A DNA stretch of 7,519 nt from Actinomycetota bacterium. Lineage in GTDB: Bacteria; Actinomycetota; UBA4738. Positions 5,032 through 7,519 of this stretch are shown here, piece after piece. Position 1 is the stretch's first letter. The number at the start of each line of letters is the position of its first letter. The stretch spans positions 14,682 to 22,200 of the forward strand of contig VAYJ01000037.1 in assembly GCA_005888465.1 (NCBI GenBank), in the 5' to 3' direction. A program made the position numbers and the translations under genes. A model generated the notes under the pieces. That model searched no databases. It saw nothing but the letters and a program-made list of their open reading frames with translations, and was not told the origin of the DNA.

Positions 5032-5355
5032 TCAGACCGGGGGCGGCTGGGCTTCCACGTCCGTTTCCTTCACGATTCGCTCGACGATCTCCCCGGGGAC
5101 GTCGGCGTCTTCGCGCGCCTGCGCCTCCCTCCGCTGGTTCACCTCGACGCGGGCGGCCTGCCATGCCGACCAGTGTCCGGACACCAGCGCCCACAGCGAC
5201 AGGGCAGCGACATAGGCCACGCTGCTGATCCAATGGGTGAGGATCGAGGCGGGGATCATGGCGAGCCAGAAGACCGTCAACCATCCGTTCACCCGTCGCA
5301 TGAAGACGGGATCGCCCTGGACGGAGATCCAGAGAGACTTGATGACTTTGGTCAC
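5032..5355 (-). CDS. Small membrane protein of unknown function, two predicted helices
   Basis: I do not recognise a named family. The 107-residue product has a short N-terminal region (about 1-23, SLWISVQGDPVFMRRVNGW). Two hydrophobic helices follow at about 24-40 (TVFWLAMIPASILTHW) and 43-60 (SSVAYVAALSLWALVSG), then HWSAWQAARVE and a charged, mostly acidic tail (about 70-103). The helices are rich in Trp, and a basic pair (R20 R21) lies just before the first. It looks like the small inner-membrane proteins often seen in actinobacterial genomes. The start is a GTG at 5355. There is no ribosome binding site before it, but AATACT lies 6 nt upstream, so the mRNA may be leaderless. It lies upstream of nuoA on the same strand and could be co-transcribed with nuo, but no functional link is shown. 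Confidence 0.75.
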   Translation of the reverse strand: MTKVIKSLWISVQGDPVFMRRVNGWLTVFWLAMIPASILTHWISSVAYVAALSLWALVSGHWSAWQAARVEVNQRREAQAREDADVPGEIVERIVKETDVEAQPPPV

Positions 5356-5361
5356 CGAGGG

Positions 5362-5367
5362 AGTATT
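5362..5367 (-). promoter_or_regulatory. Candidate -10 box for a leaderless transcript of the small membrane protein gene
   Basis: On the minus strand AATACT (four of six consensus bases) ends 6 nt before the GTG at 5355, which lacks a ribosome binding site. That spacing would place the transcription start at or next to the GTG. No clear -35 box is present. Confidence 0.25.
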
Positions 5368-5400
5368 GCCGGGCCGGTCGAGCCCTAATCCTTGAGACGC

Positions 5401-5406
5401 TAGGCT
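5401..5406 (+). promoter_or_regulatory. Candidate -10 box of the phospholipase D-like gene
   Basis: TAGGCT fits the TAnnnT pattern and ends 8 nt before the GTG at 5415, which also has no ribosome binding site. It lies in the 59-bp divergent spacer (5356-5414). No convincing -35 box was found, so this is only a candidate for a leaderless or near-leaderless transcript. Confidence 0.25.
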
Positions 5407-5414
5407 TGCGCACC

Positions 5415-7016
5415 GTGTCGATTGAGCGATGGTTTCTGGATCCGAGCGAGCGCGGCAATCGATCGACGTCGATCGACGAGCGTCGAGGGGGTGACCGCGC
5501 CTGGACTGAGGGAAACCAAGTCACGGCCTTGATTCACGGTGCGACCTATTTTTCCCGGCTGCATAAGGAGTTGACGCGCCTGGGGACCGGAGACCACGTC
5601 TGGTTCCTGGAGTGGCGCGGGGATGCCGGCGAACGGATGGCGGGGCCGGGCACGGAGTTGGGGTCGGTGCTGAGGGCGGCGATTCGCCGGGGTGTCGACG
5701 TCCGCGGCCTCGTCTGGCGCTCGCACCCGAACCAGACGAAGTTCAGCGAGCAGGAGAACGCGCACGTTGGCATGGTGGTGAACACGGCTGGCGGCGAGGT
5801 CTTCCTCGACGAGCGGGTCCGCCGCTTCGGGTCGCATCACCAGAAACTGGTCTTGATCACGCGAGACGGGCGCCCCGAAGAGGACGTTGCCTTCGTGGGC
5901 GGCATCGACCTCTGCCACGGTCGAGGGGACGATGAGCACCACCAAGGGGACCCGCAGACAGCCGATCTCGACCCGCGGTACGGGCCGCGGCCCGCCTGGC
6001 ACGATGTGCAACTCGAGGTGCGCGGGCCGGGCGTCGGCGACCTGGCCGAGATCTTTCGCGAGCGCTGGTCGGACCCGACGCCCCTGGATCACCAGGACCC
6101 CCTCCGACGGGCGATCCAACGCTTCACCCGCCAGCCTCGTCGGCCGAGCGCGCTCCCTCCGGCCGCGCCGGATCCGCCCGCGGCCGGGAACATGGCGGTG
6201 CAGGTGCTCCGGACCTATCCGGCGAAGCGTCCACCCTTCCCGTTCGCCCCGAAGGGCGAGCGCAGCGTTGCCCGTGCCTACGCCAAGGCTCTAGAGGGCG
6301 CGCGCTCGTTGATCTATGTGGAGGACCAGTACTTTTGGTCAAGGGAGGTCGCCCCATATTTCGCCGACGCGCTCAGGCGCTCACCGGGTCTCCGCATGAT
6401 CGTGGTCGTCCCCAGGTACCCCGACCGAAACGGCCTCGTCTCCGGTCCGTTGAGCCGGGTCGGCCAGCTCGAGGCGATGGCGATCGTGCGCGATGCTGGT
6501 GGGCAGAGAGCGGCTTTCTACGACATCGAGAACGAGGATGGCCGGCCCATCTATGTCCACGGGAAGGTCTGCGTGATCGACGATGTTTGGATCACGATTG
6601 GCTCCGACAACCTCAACCGGCGGTCCTGGACCCATGACTCCGAAGCGACGTGCGCCGTGCTCGACCCCGAGCTCGACGAGCGCCAGCCCGTCGATCCGGG
6701 TGGACAGGGCGACGGCGCGCGCGTTTTCGCTCGGACGGTCCGGATGACCTTCTGGCGCGAGCACCTCGGCTCCGACGTGTCGGAGCAGGAGCTCCTGGAC
6801 CCGCTGAAGGGATTCGAGGCGTGGCAGCGAGCGGCCGACGCGCTCGATGCCTGGCACGCCCGCAACGAACGGGGCCCGCGACCCGGCGGTCGCGTTCGTG
6901 TCCACCAAGTGGCCCGCGTCCGGCCATGGGCGATATGGTGGGCGCGCCCGCTCTACAAGCTCGGGGTCGACCCGGACGGACGGCCGCGAGCCATGACGCG
7001 TTCGGGAGCGTTCTGA
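5415..7016 (+). CDS. Phospholipase D superfamily protein with two HKD motifs
   Basis: Members of this family (phospholipase D, cardiolipin synthase and relatives) use two HxK motifs to cleave or transfer phosphodiester bonds through a phosphohistidine intermediate. From the GTG at 5415 the protein has 533 residues. The first active half includes HVWFLEWRGD (61-70) and SHHQKLVLI (140-148), with H142 and K144, then DVAFVGGIDLCHGR (157-170). The Asp expected six residues after H142+1 is Thr149. The second half has YVEDQYFW (301-308), a complete HGKVCVID (H382, K384, D389) and GSDNLNRRSW (396-405). A basic end region resembles PLYKLGVDPDGRPRA seen in actinobacterial relatives. No signal peptide is seen, so it is probably cytoplasmic or peripheral to the membrane. 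A TTG at 5406 is an alternative start. The substrate (phosphatidylcholine, phosphatidylglycerol or other) cannot be read from sequence. Confidence 0.93.
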   Translation: MSIERWFLDPSERGNRSTSIDERRGGDRAWTEGNQVTALIHGATYFSRLHKELTRLGTGDHVWFLEWRGDAGERMAGPGTELGSVLRAAIRRGVDVRGLVWRSHPNQTKFSEQENAHVGMVVNTAGGEVFLDERVRRFGSHHQKLVLITRDGRPEEDVAFVGGIDLCHGRGDDEHHQGDPQTADLDPRYGPRPAWHDVQLEVRGPGVGDLAEIFRERWSDPTPLDHQDPLRRAIQRFTRQPRRPSALPPAAPDPPAAGNMAVQVLRTYPAKRPPFPFAPKGERSVARAYAKALEGARSLIYVEDQYFWSREVAPYFADALRRSPGLRMIVVVPRYPDRNGLVSGPLSRVGQLEAMAIVRDAGGQRAAFYDIENEDGRPIYVHGKVCVIDDVWITIGSDNLNRRSWTHDSEATCAVLDPELDERQPVDPGGQGDGARVFARTVRMTFWREHLGSDVSEQELLDPLKGFEAWQRAADALDAWHARNERGPRPGGRVRVHQVARVRPWAIWWARPLYKLGVDPDGRPRAMTRSGAF

Positions 7017-7048
7017 CCGGCGGGCGCTCGCATATCGAAAACGCGTCC
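7017..7048. other. Short convergent intergenic region
   Basis: Only 32 nt separate the stops of the phospholipase D-like gene and the PAP2 gene. A weak 5-bp stem (GAGCG at 7006-7010 with CGCTC at 7025-7029) spans the first stop, but no T run follows. I see no confident intrinsic terminator for either strand. Confidence 0.4.
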
Positions 7049-7519
7049 CTAGGGCGGACTTCGGGTGGCTGGCTCTGCGGGCCTGCCGAAGTGCAGGATT
7101 CGCCCACCGAAGGCGATCGAGCAGAGGGCGAACCACGACCATCCCAGCGCCAGGCCCGCTAGCACGTCGGTCAGCCAGTGCACCCCGAGGAGCACCCGTG
7201 ACGTCGCGACGGCGATCGCGATCCCTGCGGCGGCGCCCGCCAGGATCGAACGCGTACGGGGAAACCGGCGGCGCCCCGCGATCAGCGCGAAGCCCGCGTA
7301 GCACGCAGCGGCAGCCGTCGCGTGCCCGCTCGGAAAGGACGTCCCAGTCGTGAGGGTCAACGGATCGAGGGACGGGCGCACGCGGTGGACGCCGAGCTTG
7401 ATGAGGTTCGAGATGACGTTCTGCCCGATGACGACCAAGGCCAGGAACACGGGGATCGCCCGGTGGGGGACGCGCCGATACTCCCAGACCCCGACGATCA
7501 TCGCGAGGGTCACGACCGT
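7049..7519 (-). CDS. PAP2-family phosphatase (phosphatidic acid phosphatase type 2), cut by right edge
   Basis: This is a membrane phosphatase of the PAP2 superfamily, whose members remove phosphate from phosphatidic acid, phosphatidylglycerol phosphate or undecaprenyl diphosphate, usually on the outer face of the membrane. All three signature motifs are present, numbered from the GTG at 7513: K39-x6-RP (KLGVHRVRP), P61-SGH64, and S105-R106-x5-H112-x3-D116 (SRVLLGVHWLTD). H64 and H112 are the expected catalytic pair. Hydrophobic segments lie at about 20-38, 65-80, 88-104 and 114-135. The frame stays open to the right edge, and PAP2 proteins normally have one or two more helices before motif 1, so the true start is probably outside the window. 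It converges with the phospholipase D-like gene. The family is secure, but the lipid substrate cannot be told. Confidence 0.92.
   Translation of the reverse strand, partial: TVVTLAMIVGVWEYRRVPHRAIPVFLALVVIGQNVISNLIKLGVHRVRPSLDPLTLTTGTSFPSGHATAAAACYAGFALIAGRRRFPRTRSILAGAAAGIAIAVATSRVLLGVHWLTDVLAGLALGWSWFALCSIAFGGRILHFGRPAEPATRSPP

Noticed and set aside
5400..6119. A 239-codon open frame on the minus strand
   Set aside because: It lies opposite the N-terminal half of the phospholipase D-like gene, which has clear catalytic motifs. No recognisable domain is seen in the antisense product.
7006..7029. Intrinsic terminator between the phospholipase D-like and PAP2 genes
   Set aside because: There is only a 5-bp stem with a 14-nt loop and no T run on either side.
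6381..7304. A 307-codon open frame on the minus strand
   Set aside because: It overlaps the catalytic half of the phospholipase D-like gene and also the PAP2 gene in a different frame. Both of those have full motif sets, so this is a shadow.

Overview
The window is about 7.5 kb of very GC-rich DNA with tightly packed genes, many GTG starts and 1-4 nt start/stop overlaps. Nothing in it identifies a species. The style of the Nuo proteins (a CSNCGG motif in NuoB, a CPDWC motif in NuoI), the plant-like phospholipase D and the GC content suggest an actinobacterium (Actinomycetota) or a related high-GC soil lineage. That placement is an inference from family resemblance.

Left and centre (1-4946, all minus strand): a respiratory complex I (NADH-quinone oxidoreductase, Nuo) operon, transcribed right to left as nuoA-nuoB-nuoC-nuoH-nuoI-nuoJ-nuoK-nuoL. 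nuoL runs off the left edge. The genes are nearly all translationally coupled: a 1-nt overlap at A/B, about 41 nt at B/C, GTGA at C/H, direct abutment at H/I, GTGA at I/J, ATGA at J/K, and a 23-nt gap with a strong ribosome binding site at K/L. nuoD, nuoE, nuoF and nuoG are absent: nuoC runs straight into nuoH. The products make up the membrane proton-pumping arm (A, H, J, K, L) and part of the connecting module (B, C, I). They lack the 49-kDa-type quinone-site subunit NuoD and the NADH-oxidising module E/F/G. The complex must borrow these from elsewhere in the genome or use another electron donor. NuoI carries a long Pro/Ala tail whose DNA holds a perfect 17-bp inverted repeat around a nested GC hairpin. 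The other frame of that segment is also open and in register, so inverting the segment would keep the gene open.

Middle (4947-5414): a short nuo leader with a candidate -10 box and a predicted hairpin just before the nuoA ribosome binding site, then a small two-helix membrane protein gene of unknown function on the minus strand (5032-5355), then a 59-bp divergent intergenic region.

Right (5415-7519): a plus-strand phospholipase D superfamily protein with two HKD motifs converges on a minus-strand PAP2-type phosphatase that is cut by the right edge. Both belong to families that act on phosphatidic acid or related phosphoesters, but they are transcribed towards each other and are not one operon.

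I found no tRNA, rRNA, CRISPR array, insertion sequence or phage gene. The points most worth a second look are the nuo cluster without D/E/F/G, unusual residues in NuoB and NuoH near the quinone/N2 region, and the palindromic linker inside nuoI.
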